A stretch of DNA of 64,000 nucleotides from the NCBI GenBank assembly GCA_016584495.1, contig WAID01000017.1:1-64000 (forward strand). Direction: 5' to 3'. This stretch comes from Celoporthe dispersa (lineage: Eukaryota; Ascomycota; Sordariomycetes; Diaporthales; Cryphonectriaceae). The notes beneath the pieces were generated by a model, which saw only the letters and a program-made list of their open reading frames with translations, did not search any database and was not told where the DNA came from. This document shows, piece after piece, positions 43,354-53,209 of this stretch. The first letter of the stretch is position 1. Every line of letters starts with the position of its first letter. Both the position numbers and the translations under genes were made by a program.

Positions 43354-44531
43354 TTATCTTAATGTATTCATTCCGGATTTTATCTCACGAATTTTCTCAA
43401 TTCCACCTTGAGTTAGATGAGCCTTAGATTTAATTAATTCCACTACTTTAGCTCAGTCTTCAAAATCCTCTCTTTTAATACCTCTTATCTCATGATCTTT
43501 AAAAAACGGAAGTATCTTATCTGAGATATCTGAAAATTTTCTAACAACAAAAACCCCCGACCCTAACTTGCTCTTTCCACTATGGTAATTAAATAAACCA
43601 CACCCAAAAAAAAGAAGTAAACGATCTTAACAATAACTCATCTCTCAAATGTTGAGATACTTTTAAGCTTAATGAAACCCCATCCAATTTATCTTTACCA
43701 TATTTAGACAATTGAACTAAAAACAACCCTCACCTGAAACAAAACCAGCCATCCATTCAGGGTGAGGGACAGTAATATTTTCTAAAATAGGTCTAGAAAC
43801 AGGGACAGTGTTAGGGAAAATAGTCTTCAAAGAATCAGATAAACCTAAATTTATAGCGCTACGGATATTAACAATTTCTTGTAATCCTTTAGCTGATAAA
43901 TGTTCCCCTTCAACTACTTTATGTATTATTTGCTTAAATAATATGAAGTCAGATCTTTTTTACTTATTAAAGGATAGTTATCGAAATGTAAAACTATTTT
44001 TAGGATATCATCCAAAGATCTCACCAAAAACTTTGAATCTTTATTAGTAGTATATATATTACCTATACCTCCAAAATAATCTTTAATATCTTTTAATAAT
44101 AAATTATCTCTAGAGTGAACTTTTATCTGGAATAAGGGTCGGATATATCACTTACCGTTAGGATTTTTTTGAAGTCCTACATTGAAACAACCCTCTGCAT
44201 CAGTAAATCCTGTTATAAATCAAGGTGAGATAGGGAGAATCTTATTATGTTTAGTTGAGTATAGAAGTCTTTGTTGTGGAAAGATTGAAGATAATCGTGA
44301 TGTACACACAGCATTATTTTTATAAAAAGGAGCTTGCGCCGCAATCAAATCACGAGTACCTAACAATCGGCTATATGCATTAAAGAGTTGAGAATGAAAG
44401 CTTGTTAGATAAGAAGTATATGATACAGTTAAGGCGACAACAGACCCAAGAAGGTTGCGTTCCAGGGTATTTGTATTTGATAGCAGTAATAAATTACGAG
44501 CAAAATGCTTATTAACACATAAGAAGAACAG
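43354..44531 (-). CDS. LAGLIDADG endonuclease gene in nad2 intron 3
   Basis: Intron 42831-44531. The frame continues from nad2 exon 3 (LLFFLCVNKHFARN). Motif 1 FITGFTDAEGCFNVGL near 44200; motif 2 WMAGFVSGEGCF near 43740; ends SGMNTLR at 43354. Breaks near 43965 and 43700 (A/T runs). Leading basic residues have no known domain. Confidence 0.78.
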
Positions 44532-45231
44532 GAGTATAAAGGTACCCATACTTAATCATTCTTTATTCATAAAGATAAATAAAACTATTATTAAACTAAT
44601 AATAGAAATAGTAATAGCTAAAGGGCTAGACATAACTATATTATTATGATTAAATCTAATAGATTCAATTCTATTTTTATTCAAGATTTTATCGGCTGCC
44701 ACATAAATTCGACCTTTAAGACCGACGTAGCCTTCCTCCCCGCTGGTAAGTAAAGGATTTAATTTATATTCAGGGGTAACCGAGAAAAAAAAATTTCTTT
44801 TATTATACTTAAATAGTATACTGCTCCTATTACACTTGTAAGTATGGCAATGAAAGATAAGAATATATAACCATTATCTAAAGCTGCACTTAAAACCATT
44901 TGTTTGGCAAAAAAACCAATTAAAGGTGGAATACCTACAAATGAAAAGATAGTAATTGCAAAACTTAAAGATAAAATAGGGTTTATATAAAAATATCCTT
45001 TTAATTGACTAATTAATTGTACAGGTGAATTATTTTTATCTACTAATTCCTCATTTTCTTTATTATCATTTACATAACAATATAAAGAAAAACCTATGGT
45101 TACTAAAATAATAAAGGCATTTAAATTACTTATGGAATATTGCATTAAATAAAATATAAATGCTTGAGTTGATTCAACACTTGAAATAGTAAGAGCTAAT
45201 AGAATAAAACCTAAGTGAGAAATAGTACTGT
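44532..45231 (-). CDS. nad2: nad2 exon 3
   Basis: Encodes (Y)STISHLGFILLALTI, FYLMQYSISNLNAFI, SFAITIFSFVGIPPLIGFFAK, LSIIKEIFF, then after the run at 44785-44793 (nine bases; ten or seven needed) EYKLNPLLTSGEEGYVGLKG and on to a last helix ending FMNKEWLSMGTFIL. The 3' exon limit (near 44532) is approximate: the last exon base seems to be C rather than T. Confidence 0.88.
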
Positions 45232-45608
45232 CATAAATTGTAAGCCGTACCATATATATTAAAAATTACACATATACCATCAATTAGTCTTGGTAACTTG
45301 TCCCTTCCACATTAGGGGAGCTTGCGCCATAATATTCGTTTTTCAACCTTAGGATTCCTACAAAGGCAATATAATAAAGATCGATTCCTTCTAACATCCC
45401 TTATAATTTTTTTACATAATGGTGCTATGAAGTAAAGCTAGAGGTTACAAGATAAGGAGGTAGGGAGCTCTAACTTGCCCCCAAAGAAACATTAGTTATG
45501 AGCTCCCCGGTTGCGTAGCATGCCACAAAGTAAAACCCTCTTATGCCTTTATGGTACAAAGGAACTAAGCAAGGATTAGTTAAATTAGAAGAAGACCCGA
45601 TAAGATCT

Positions 45609-46617
45609 TTAAAGTCTACCTGTATTCATCCCAGCTTTTATATTAATAATCTTAGAAGACCCTTCTTCTGTTAAATGATCCCCCTTTTTTATCAATTCAG
45701 CTACTTTAACTCAATCAGAAAAATCCTTAGCTTTCGATCCCTGAATAGGATGTTTAATAAAAAATTCTTTGATTATATCATAATTATCTGAGAATTTGGT
45801 ACACTGAAAATACCCTCATTTTTCTTGAGTTGGTATAACGTATTGACCACATTTGAAGTATGATATAAAACTTTTAAGTAACTCTGTATCCCGTACATGT
45901 TGAGCGACTTGGAAAATTAATTGAACACCTACGCCAACTTTATTACGACCTTTATTTACTTTTTACAAAGAAAGTACCTTCTCCTGTTACGAACCCAGCC
46001 ATTCACTCAGGATGTGGAATTTCTTGTTTAGATATTAAAAAACGAACTACCGGGATAGTATCAGGGAAAGCTGCCTTTAAGACTTCAGATAAACCTAGAT
46101 TTAGTGTAGCACGTATATTTACAATTGATTGTAAACCTTCCTTTTTAAGATGTTCTCCTTTTTCCATCATAAGAGCGATATCTTTAAATAAAAGATAGTC
46201 TGCCTTTTTTTGAGTTATTAAAGGATACTTATCAAAATGGGGTACTATGTATGTCAAAATTTCTTTTAACGAAGTTATTCTTAAGGCATACATACCCTTA
46301 TCAGCCTTTACTATAGATCCTGCATCACCAAAATAAGCTTTTATAGATTTTAAAAGCTCCAGATCTTTAAAGTGAAGTCCTATTTGAAAAAGAACTTCAA
46401 CCCGTCAACCCATACGGTAGCTAGAATTCATTCTAACTATAGATACAAAACTACCTTCAGCGTCTGTCAACCCTGTTACAAAGAAAGGGTTAATAGTCAG
46501 ATTAATCGAATTAAAACTGCTTGTAGTGAACTTTCTTGAGGTAAAAATTCTTGAGGAAAAAATACTAGCTAAAAAATCTTTTTTAAGGCGCAGCCGTAAA
46601 AAATTCATTTGTTTCAT
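45609..46617 (-). CDS. LAGLIDADG endonuclease gene in nad2 intron 2
   Basis: Intron 45232-47729. FFVTGLTDAEGSFVSIV near 46480 and WMAGFVTGEGTFFVK near 46005; ends NIKAGMNTGRL at 45609. Open under code 4 through 46003; one extra base near 45962 breaks the second half. A GGCGCAGCC hairpin is read in frame near the N terminus (LRLRLKKDF, 46588). Confidence 0.82.
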
Positions 46618-46639
46618 GGTTTATAAATATATATATATT

Positions 46640-47170
46640 TGCACTGGTTGCTCAAACCTTGCCACCTGACTGGTCTTCATTTATAGGGTGGTTTGTTGCT
46701 TATTATATCCCGACCTATCCGCTACGACCGGATAATGTACTTGAGAGGCTACACGGTTTTTCCTTTACACATCATTGGTACACTGTTCCAGCGACCACCC
46801 TTATACATAATAGTCTACTGATAATACAGCTACTTTTAAACATAATCCACCTTACGTCTTTCACTGATCTGAGCTACTACGACATTTAGTTTCTGGCACT
46901 AATTTCAGCCTTGCTCACTTATGGCCAAACAAATTGGTCCACTGTAAATGGTTGTTAAGGTCATCTACTTGGTATTGCTTTTTGTTATAAAGTCCTATCT
47001 ACTATGCGGCTGTCTCTGCTGTTGAACAACATAATTAAATTGAGCACATGAAGCAACTTTCACGTATGAACTAATCCTTCCCGTAGGGGGGTGTATTTGA
47101 GTATTTCCTAAAGCTTGTGACGAGCGTGCACCGGCGTGGTGTCTAACTGCGCCTTTGAAAGGCGACTACA
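46640..47170. other. GC-richer structured segment in nad2 intron 2, unidentified
   Basis: About 530 nt with balanced base composition, in sharp contrast to the AT-rich flanks. No conserved protein in any frame (a 76-codon plus frame is unconvincing). Short complementary blocks (GAGCACATGAAGC with GTTCATACG; CCTACGGGAAGG) suggest structured RNA. On the minus strand it begins near GGTGCACGCTCGTCACAAGC, loosely like a group II intron 5' end, but I could not find a convincing domain V. The group I core of the host intron is separate (47440-47700). Confidence 0.5.
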
Positions 47171-47729
47171 TTTGCTATAAAACAGGTACTAACTAAAATA
47201 AAAATGTAAAATAAAATTAATGTTAATTACCTAAAGAAAGACAGGTCAGGATTTTCAATATAAAAGCATTATAATTGGCACCAGGAAAGTAAGAAGTACT
47301 GCAAAGATCTAGTAATGGTATGAGTTTTTTTTCTCATACTACTTAAAATTTTATCTTAGAAGTATGAGATAGTAACTTAATATACTTAGGCATATAATGG
47401 AGGCTAAGTTTCGTAGCAATAAAGCTAAACATATAAACAGCTTACTTAAATAGAGTACACCTTAATTGCAAGATATAACCTTAATTACAAGATATAACTT
47501 TGCAACAACTACCATCTACTCGTTGCTCTTTTACAAACAAATATTGTTTATTAATTGACTTAGATCCGCGATAGCCTATTGCCCTTTCGGTTATCTTCTG
47601 CATTGTTACCGTACATGAGTAATTACTTCATCCACATATATACTTTCGCATACAGCTTGGTATCAGAAGCTTTAAGGTTTCCCCGGAATTTGGCAGTTAA
47701 GCACACAGTAATATTCTAAAAATATCTAT

Positions 47730-47946
47730 ATGCGAATAATCTTTTTATTCGGTACTGAGTAAGACCTAAAACTGTACCTACTATTAAAGAAAGTAAACAA
47801 CTTACCAATAAACCATAAGTTCAATTTAAATTTAGTAAATAATGATTAGTATAATAAACTAGCTCTAATAAGAATATAAAGATAGATATTTTGGCTATAA
47901 TTGCTACAAATGTAGTAACAATTGTTGGAATGGCATCGTAAACGTC
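47730..47946 (-). CDS. nad2: nad2 exon 2
   Basis: Encodes DVYDAIPTIVTTFVAIIAKI, a helix pair, then VGTVLGLTQYRIKRLFA and the first base of Tyr. 217 nt in frame with both neighbours; begins after an intron-ending G and ends in T. Confidence 0.93.
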
Positions 47947-48178
47947 CACGGCACTTAAATTTATCGTTCAAATTAAAGAAAATTCGACTTTATTGCTATA
48001 TTAACTAATTATATATATTAACTAATTATATATAATAGCTCGTCGGTGCTGTCAGGCTAATGCAAAGCAAATGATTATAAAAATAAATAGACTGTATTAC
48101 ATACTTAAAGATGCCCTTAGATAAGAAGGGCGGCGACTTAGTTGTAAATATGTCGCCACCCCCGAATTAGTCTGCATC

Positions 48179-49334
48179 CTAATATCTACCTTTATTCATA
48201 CCTACCCTTATTTTACGGATTTGATCTAAACCTTCTTTAGTTAAATGAGTTTTGTTTTGCATCATTTCCGCTATTTTAGCTCAATCCTTAAAGTCTTGTG
48301 CTTTTACACCAAGAATAGAATATTTTGTAAAAAAAGGTAAAATATTTTGGTAATTATGTTTGAATGATTGACATCTAAACTCTATATAATCTTTATAAGC
48401 ATAAGTTTGACCACAACCAAAGAAATTCACAAAACTTTTAAGTAAAGATTCATCTCGAATATGTTGAGTTAATATAAAAAGTAATGCTACCCGACTTCCT
48501 ACTTTAAATAATTTAGATTCTCTTATGCTAACTTTGAAACAACCATCACCCGAAGTAAAACCGGCTACTCACTGAGGGTGTAATTTATCATTATTTTGTG
48601 GTAAAGATGGTCTAGATACTGCAACACTATAAGGAAAAGCCTCTTTTAGTAAAGGAGATAACCCTTTATTGATAGAAGCTCTAATATTTATTATTTTTTG
48701 TAAACCTTCAACAGTTAAATGTTCTCCACGTTGCATCATCATAACTACTTCTTTAAATAATAAATAGTCAGAAAATTTATTAGTTTTTAAGGGATATTTA
48801 TCAAAATGAGGTATTACTTTGTTTAAAATTTGATTTAAGGAACCTATTGTAAAATCACGACAATTATTTCTTTTCTTTACCTATTCTACCTGTTCCTCCA
48901 AAATAAGTTTGAATAACACTTAGAATATCAATATCTCTAACATGAAGATTAATTGTAAAATTAGCTTCTAATTGTCAACCTAATTTGCTTTTAGGTGATT
49001 TACGTATTAAAATAAGAAAACAACCTTCCGCGTCAGTGAATCCCGAGATAAATCAAGGTTCAATACTTTGAGGAAGTTTATTAATAACAGCATCGTTCAA
49101 ATTAGATTCAGCCATAGCTGAATAAAGTCGTCTTTGAATAATTTGGTTAGAAGGGATTTTAAATTGATTATTCTTTTCAGAATCCATTAGAGTATATCTT
49201 AAATGTGGAGGAAGCGAAGTCGCCATATTTCCACACCAATTACCATTTACTCGTTGCTCTTTTCCAATAATATTACTATTTATTATTATTGACTTAGATC
49301 CGCGATAGCCCTCCTTCTTTTCAGAAACCTTCAA
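48179..49334 (-). CDS. LAGLIDADG endonuclease gene in nad2 intron 1
   Basis: Intron 47947-49468. FISGFTDAEGCFLILI near 49050; WVAGFTSGDGCFKVSI near 48570; ends KIRVGMNKGRY. The C-terminal half reads through under code 4; one break near 48875 (RIGKEKNN). The coding start overlaps the group I core (ACTCGTTGCTCTTTT on the plus strand near 49248), as often in such introns. Confidence 0.82.
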
Positions 49335-49468
49335 GCTTGTTACCTTACATGAATTATTAGTTCATCCACTTATACCTTTTAAAGTATAGTTTGGTACTTG
49401 AAGTTCTAGGGTGTTTCGGAATTTGGCAATTTACCCCCAACAGTTGAAAATTTCCTAAGTTTTCATTC

Positions 49469-50258
49469 AGGAGATCAGAAGTGAAATGGAGCAGCGCTAA
49501 CTTTAAATAAAAACCCTATGCTAAAAATTAACAGAGAAAAATTTATATAATCATCATTATATCAAGAAGGCATAAACCCCCCGGCAACATCTACATTGTT
49601 TAGATCACTAATACTAGTAATTACATACAAACTATCCAAATTAGTTGTACCTGAATTGGCATATAATAAACTTGTACCTAATAAAATAAAGCAAGAGCTT
49701 AATCCACCTAACAAAAAGTACATTAAACCACCTGTCGTAGACAATTCCGAATTTCTATAAATTGTACTTAATAAATACAAACCATAACTTTGTAATTCGA
49801 TAGACAAAAAGATCGAAATAAAATCATTAGTTGACATTAAAAATACTGCTCCACTTATTATAAATAATAAGATTAAAGGATACTCGATAATTTTTAAATG
49901 TTCTCCCATTTTATTTATTATTTTTGTTCGATAATATAAAAATTTATTCATGTAAATATCTTTTAATGAAGAATGTTCATACACTCATACTTTTCTGGGA
50001 TAAAAACTAGTTAAAATTAAAATAAATATACAAATGAAATAAAGAAAGATATGGAAAACTTCGGTAATAGTTGTAACATGAAATAAACCACCATGTAATC
50101 CTATACCACCATTACTTAAGATAGAAAAGTTAACTAAGCTTTGTAAAATAGCATATAGTAAAAGCAATTATGGCAATACGATTATAGAGAATAGCCATAT
50201 CTCGTCTTAAACTGACGGCATTCGAAATTAATAAGAAAAGTGTAGAAAGTAGTATCAT
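49469..50258 (-). CDS. nad2: nad2 exon 1, NADH dehydrogenase subunit 2
   Basis: Complex I antiporter-like subunit. ATG at 50258 gives MILLSTLFLLISNAVSLRRD; then ALLYAILQSLVNFSILSNGG, ISIFLSIELQSYGLYLLSTI, GLMYFLLGGLSSCFILLG and KVSAAPFHFWSP. One extra base in the run at 50160-50163 breaks the frame after about 31 codons. TGA encodes Trp in KVWVYEH and FHFWSP. Confidence 0.94.
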
Positions 50259-50338
50259 AATTTTATAAAAAAAAATAATATAATCGAGCAATAACGAAAA
50301 TTAAAAGACATTATTACTAACTGCTATTTGTGCAGTTA

Positions 50339-50411
50339 GCCAGGAGAGAAAAATCGAATTCTCATTATTAATGTATGAAATTAAAGTTTTAACCTATTAA
50401 ACTATCCTAGC
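50339..50411 (-). tRNA. trnM: tRNA-Met (CAU)
   Basis: Acceptor GCTAGGA pairs with TCCTGGC, anticodon arm TTAAT-TTCATAC-ATTAA gives CAU, T arm GAGAA/TTCTC with an 8-nt loop. Initiator or elongator type is not clear. Confidence 0.85.
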
Positions 50412-50876
50412 AGTTGGCTACCCCTTACTGTATATATATATAACCTTTTTACGTACATCTATGCAGCAGCCTTATTAAATATAGTATAATATCATATTTT
50501 CGACTACAACAAAATGTAAGATGGTAATTTAATATCTCTAATATTACTATAACTACCATCTTTCTACCTAATTAAAAAACACCCACCCTACTATATACAA
50601 AAGAAAAAAAAAGAATAAATTTAGAACTTGCACCTTTAAATAGAAAAAAGAATCTTGTTTTTTTATAGTTTGTTTTTAGTAGCGAAGCTCTGCTTTCGCC
50701 CTCATATTATTCAAATAAAAAAAAAAATTATAAACAAGACCTAAACAAAAGAACGAAAAACCTTTCAAAAGAAAAAAAAGAAATTACTATAATTTTTTTC
50801 TTGTTTATTGACCCAGAAAACAAATTTGCTCTCATGGGTAATTAGACAAACAAGTTATAAATAGGACGCTACGCAA
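50412..50876. other. Spacer, trnH to trnM
   Basis: AT-rich with A/T homopolymers and a short GC patch near 50683. Nothing recognised. Confidence 0.55.
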
Positions 50877-50877
50877 G

Positions 50878-50951
50878 GGTGGATACCCTGACTCGAACAG
50901 GGAACTTACTGTGCCACGAACAGTCGCTCTACCGATTGAACTATATCCACC
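50878..50951 (-). tRNA. trnH: tRNA-His (GUG)
   Basis: Acceptor GGTGGAT pairs with ATCCACC, anticodon stem ACTGT/ACAGT, loop TCGTGGC with GUG; T arm CCCTG-TTCGAGT-CAGGG. Position 33 is C rather than the near-universal T. Confidence 0.88.
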
Positions 50952-50987
50952 TTAGACAGCCTTATAACCCCATCCCTCATTCGTACG

Positions 50988-51041
50988 AAATACAAAGTAC
51001 AAAATACGAAGTACAAAATACGAAATACGAAGTACAAAATA
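50988..51041. repeat. AAATACGAAGTAC tandem array
   Basis: About six imperfect 8-10 bp units (ACGAAATAC, AAAGTACAAA, ATACGAAGTAC), related to 17759-17803. Confidence 0.85.
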
Positions 51042-51318
51042 TACCTTCACCGCACGCAGCTAAATTTAATTAGAGATAGGTAAAAAGGAACTTAGAACTA
51101 AATAATTTATAACAAAAAAAAAATAAGTCCAAATGCTAAGGATAGTAATAAGACAACTTTGTCTCATTTTAAGACTATACTAGAACTAAAATATATAAAA
51201 TAGGAAATTACGCCTCTAACTTTGAGCTTATGTGATTTATTTGGGGGCAGGGTACAAAATAAACGATTATTTAAATTTTTATACCCACCCACCTAGATTA
51301 CATTCAATGTTGCGGGAG

Positions 51319-51344
51319 CTTCGCCGGAAAGCTTTCCGGCGAAG
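51319..51344. repeat. 26-nt perfect palindrome downstream of the cox1 fusion
   Basis: CTTCGCCGGAAAG and its complement with no loop, 135 bp past the stop of the cox1-aminotransferase frame. It contains the GGCTTCGCC-type hairpin unit on both arms. Could act in 3' processing. Confidence 0.85.
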
Positions 51345-51478
51345 CCACCGTTATATAACATCTATTTAATAAAGATTATGATGCACCAATCTACAATTAA
51401 GAAGTCTTCATCTAAACTATTTAAGACAACTGCGCCCTGCGCCATGCGCCGTGATATTTTGTATTTATATAATCAAGC

Positions 51479-52880
51479 TTAACTACTAATATCACTAAAA
51501 ACTTTATGAATCACATTCGAAATCACCTTTACCATAAAGTCCACATCTTTCTTACTAACGAGATATGAAGGTGCAAGGATGATATGGTCTCCACGTATAC
51601 CATCCACAGTACCGGTTCCAGGATAAACAGTCATATTAAATTGAGGTGAGATAGCCAAATTTAAAATTTTATAAGCAATCCCTAATTCTGACGGAAAGGG
51701 CTCTTTAACATCTTTCAATTTAACAAATTCTATACCTCAAAAAAGACCCCGTCCTCGAATGTCACCTACATTAGGATGGTCACCCAGTACCGCTTTTAGA
51801 CGTTGTTCTAAATACGCACCCTGTTTGGATATATTTTCTAACAGTTCATCTTCCTGGATAATACGTAGAACCTCGAGAGCAGCAGCTGCCTGTATAGGCA
51901 TACTCTGATAAGTCTGCCCATGGACAAACTGTCCACTTCCTTTCATAAGCACATTAACTATCTCTTGAGAAACCATCATGGCTGCGATTGGTTGATATCC
52001 AGCACCTAACCCTTTACCTATAGTTTGGATATCCGGTACAATATCCTCAGCCTGCCATGCATGTAATGTACCTGTTCGACCTATTCCGCACATAACTTCG
52101 TCAAGTATAAAAAGAGCACCGTGTTTGTGACAAACCTCTCGCATTGCTTTGAGATAACCTGGCACATATGGAACACATCCTAGAGCAGCGCCGACAACAG
52201 GTTCAACGATGAAACCAATTACTGTTTTCGGACCTAACTCTTGAAATTTGGCTTCAAGTTCCGCAGCTTTACAGGCAACAAAGGCAGCATCCGATTCACC
52301 CTGTTTACGTTGACGATAGGGATTACATGATGAAATAAAGTGAACATTCTTCATAAGGAAAGGAGTATAAGGTAATCTCCGGGCAAAATGTCCTGAAACA
52401 CTTAAAGCACCCATCGTATTACCATGATAAGAACCCTCACGAGCAATAAAGTTAACACGGTCAGTTTTATGGCCGCAAAGCAACCCTCGTTCAAAAAAAA
52501 TATTGACGTGCTAACTTAATTGCAGCCTCCATAGCTTCAGAACCTGACCCAGTCAAGTAGGCTCTACTCATTTTACCTTGAGTACTACGGATAAGTTCCT
52601 TACACAATTGCTCTACAATATCACAACATCAAAATGAGGATGCCAAGTAAGGAGTTCCTAATTTAAATTGTTTGTTAATTGCCTTAATAACACGTTTATT
52701 TCCGTGGCCAAGACAAGAGACAGCAGCACCCGAAGATGCATCAAATATTTTATCTCCATTTTTAGTAATAAGAAAATTACCTTTTCCACGGACGATCTCA
52801 GTATACTCCATTTTAAGGTTACGCCCTAGGGAAGCACTAGACACACTAGAATAATTTAGACGTTGACCCCTATTTAACTT
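51479..52880 (-). CDS. Class III PLP-dependent aminotransferase, fused in frame to cox1
   Basis: Begins where cox1 should stop: the cox1 end SPPKPHAFVSLPLQ continues KLNRGQRLNYSSVSS and then an aminotransferase of about 440 residues. Family signatures in order: FDASSGAAVSCLGHGNK, TGSGSEAMEAAIKLARQY (cofactor phosphate region), EGSYHGNTMGALSVSG, VEPVVGAALG, FILDEVMCGIGRTG (Asp to the pyridine N), TIGKGLGAGYQPIAA (Lys for the Schiff base), GQTYQSMPIQAAAALEVL and RGRGLFWGIEF. Two TGA codons (52629-52631, 51737-51739) encode Trp, the second at the usual FWGIEF position. The eight-T run at 52493-52500 has one base too many and breaks the frame. Base composition is clearly GC-richer than neighbours. 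The substrate cannot be told. Confidence 0.92.
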
Positions 52881-53180
52881 TTGCAAAGGAAGACTCACAA
52901 AAGCGTGAGGTTTTGGTGGACTTGTTAATGATCATTCTAAACTAGGTGAACTTCTATTTAATAAAGCTTGTAATGTATCTGTATAGAATTGTGGAGTCAT
53001 TCAAGGATTTCTCACCGCTACTTTTCCATCTAGTAATTGTCTATAAACAATGTACAAAAATAATCAAGCAGCTACCACACTTACTATAGATCCAAAACTA
53101 CTAATTAAATTTCATCCTGCAAAAGCATCAGGGTAATCACTAATCCGACGCGGCATTCCTTGTAGACCTAAGAAATGTTG
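52881..53180 (-). CDS. cox1: cox1 exon 6 (C terminus)
   Basis: 100 codons: QHFLGLQGMPRRISDYPDAF, the last helix, AVRNPWMTPQFYTDTLQALL and SPPKPHAFVSLPLQ. There is no stop: the frame runs directly into the aminotransferase at 52880. Trp codons are TGA. The exon starts with CAA after an intron-ending G. Confidence 0.95.
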
Positions 53181-53209
53181 CTATTTATGAGCGCGTACGC
53201 ACTGTAAAA

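Noticed and set aside
46659..46889. 76-codon plus-strand frame in the GC-balanced island
   Set aside because: No recognised domain, opposite strand to all genes, and the island looks like structured RNA.
51479..52880. Aminotransferase as a simple assembly chimera with nuclear DNA
   Set aside because: The junction is exactly in frame with cox1 and TGA codons stand for Trp, which nuclear DNA would not have. Still needs long-read confirmation.
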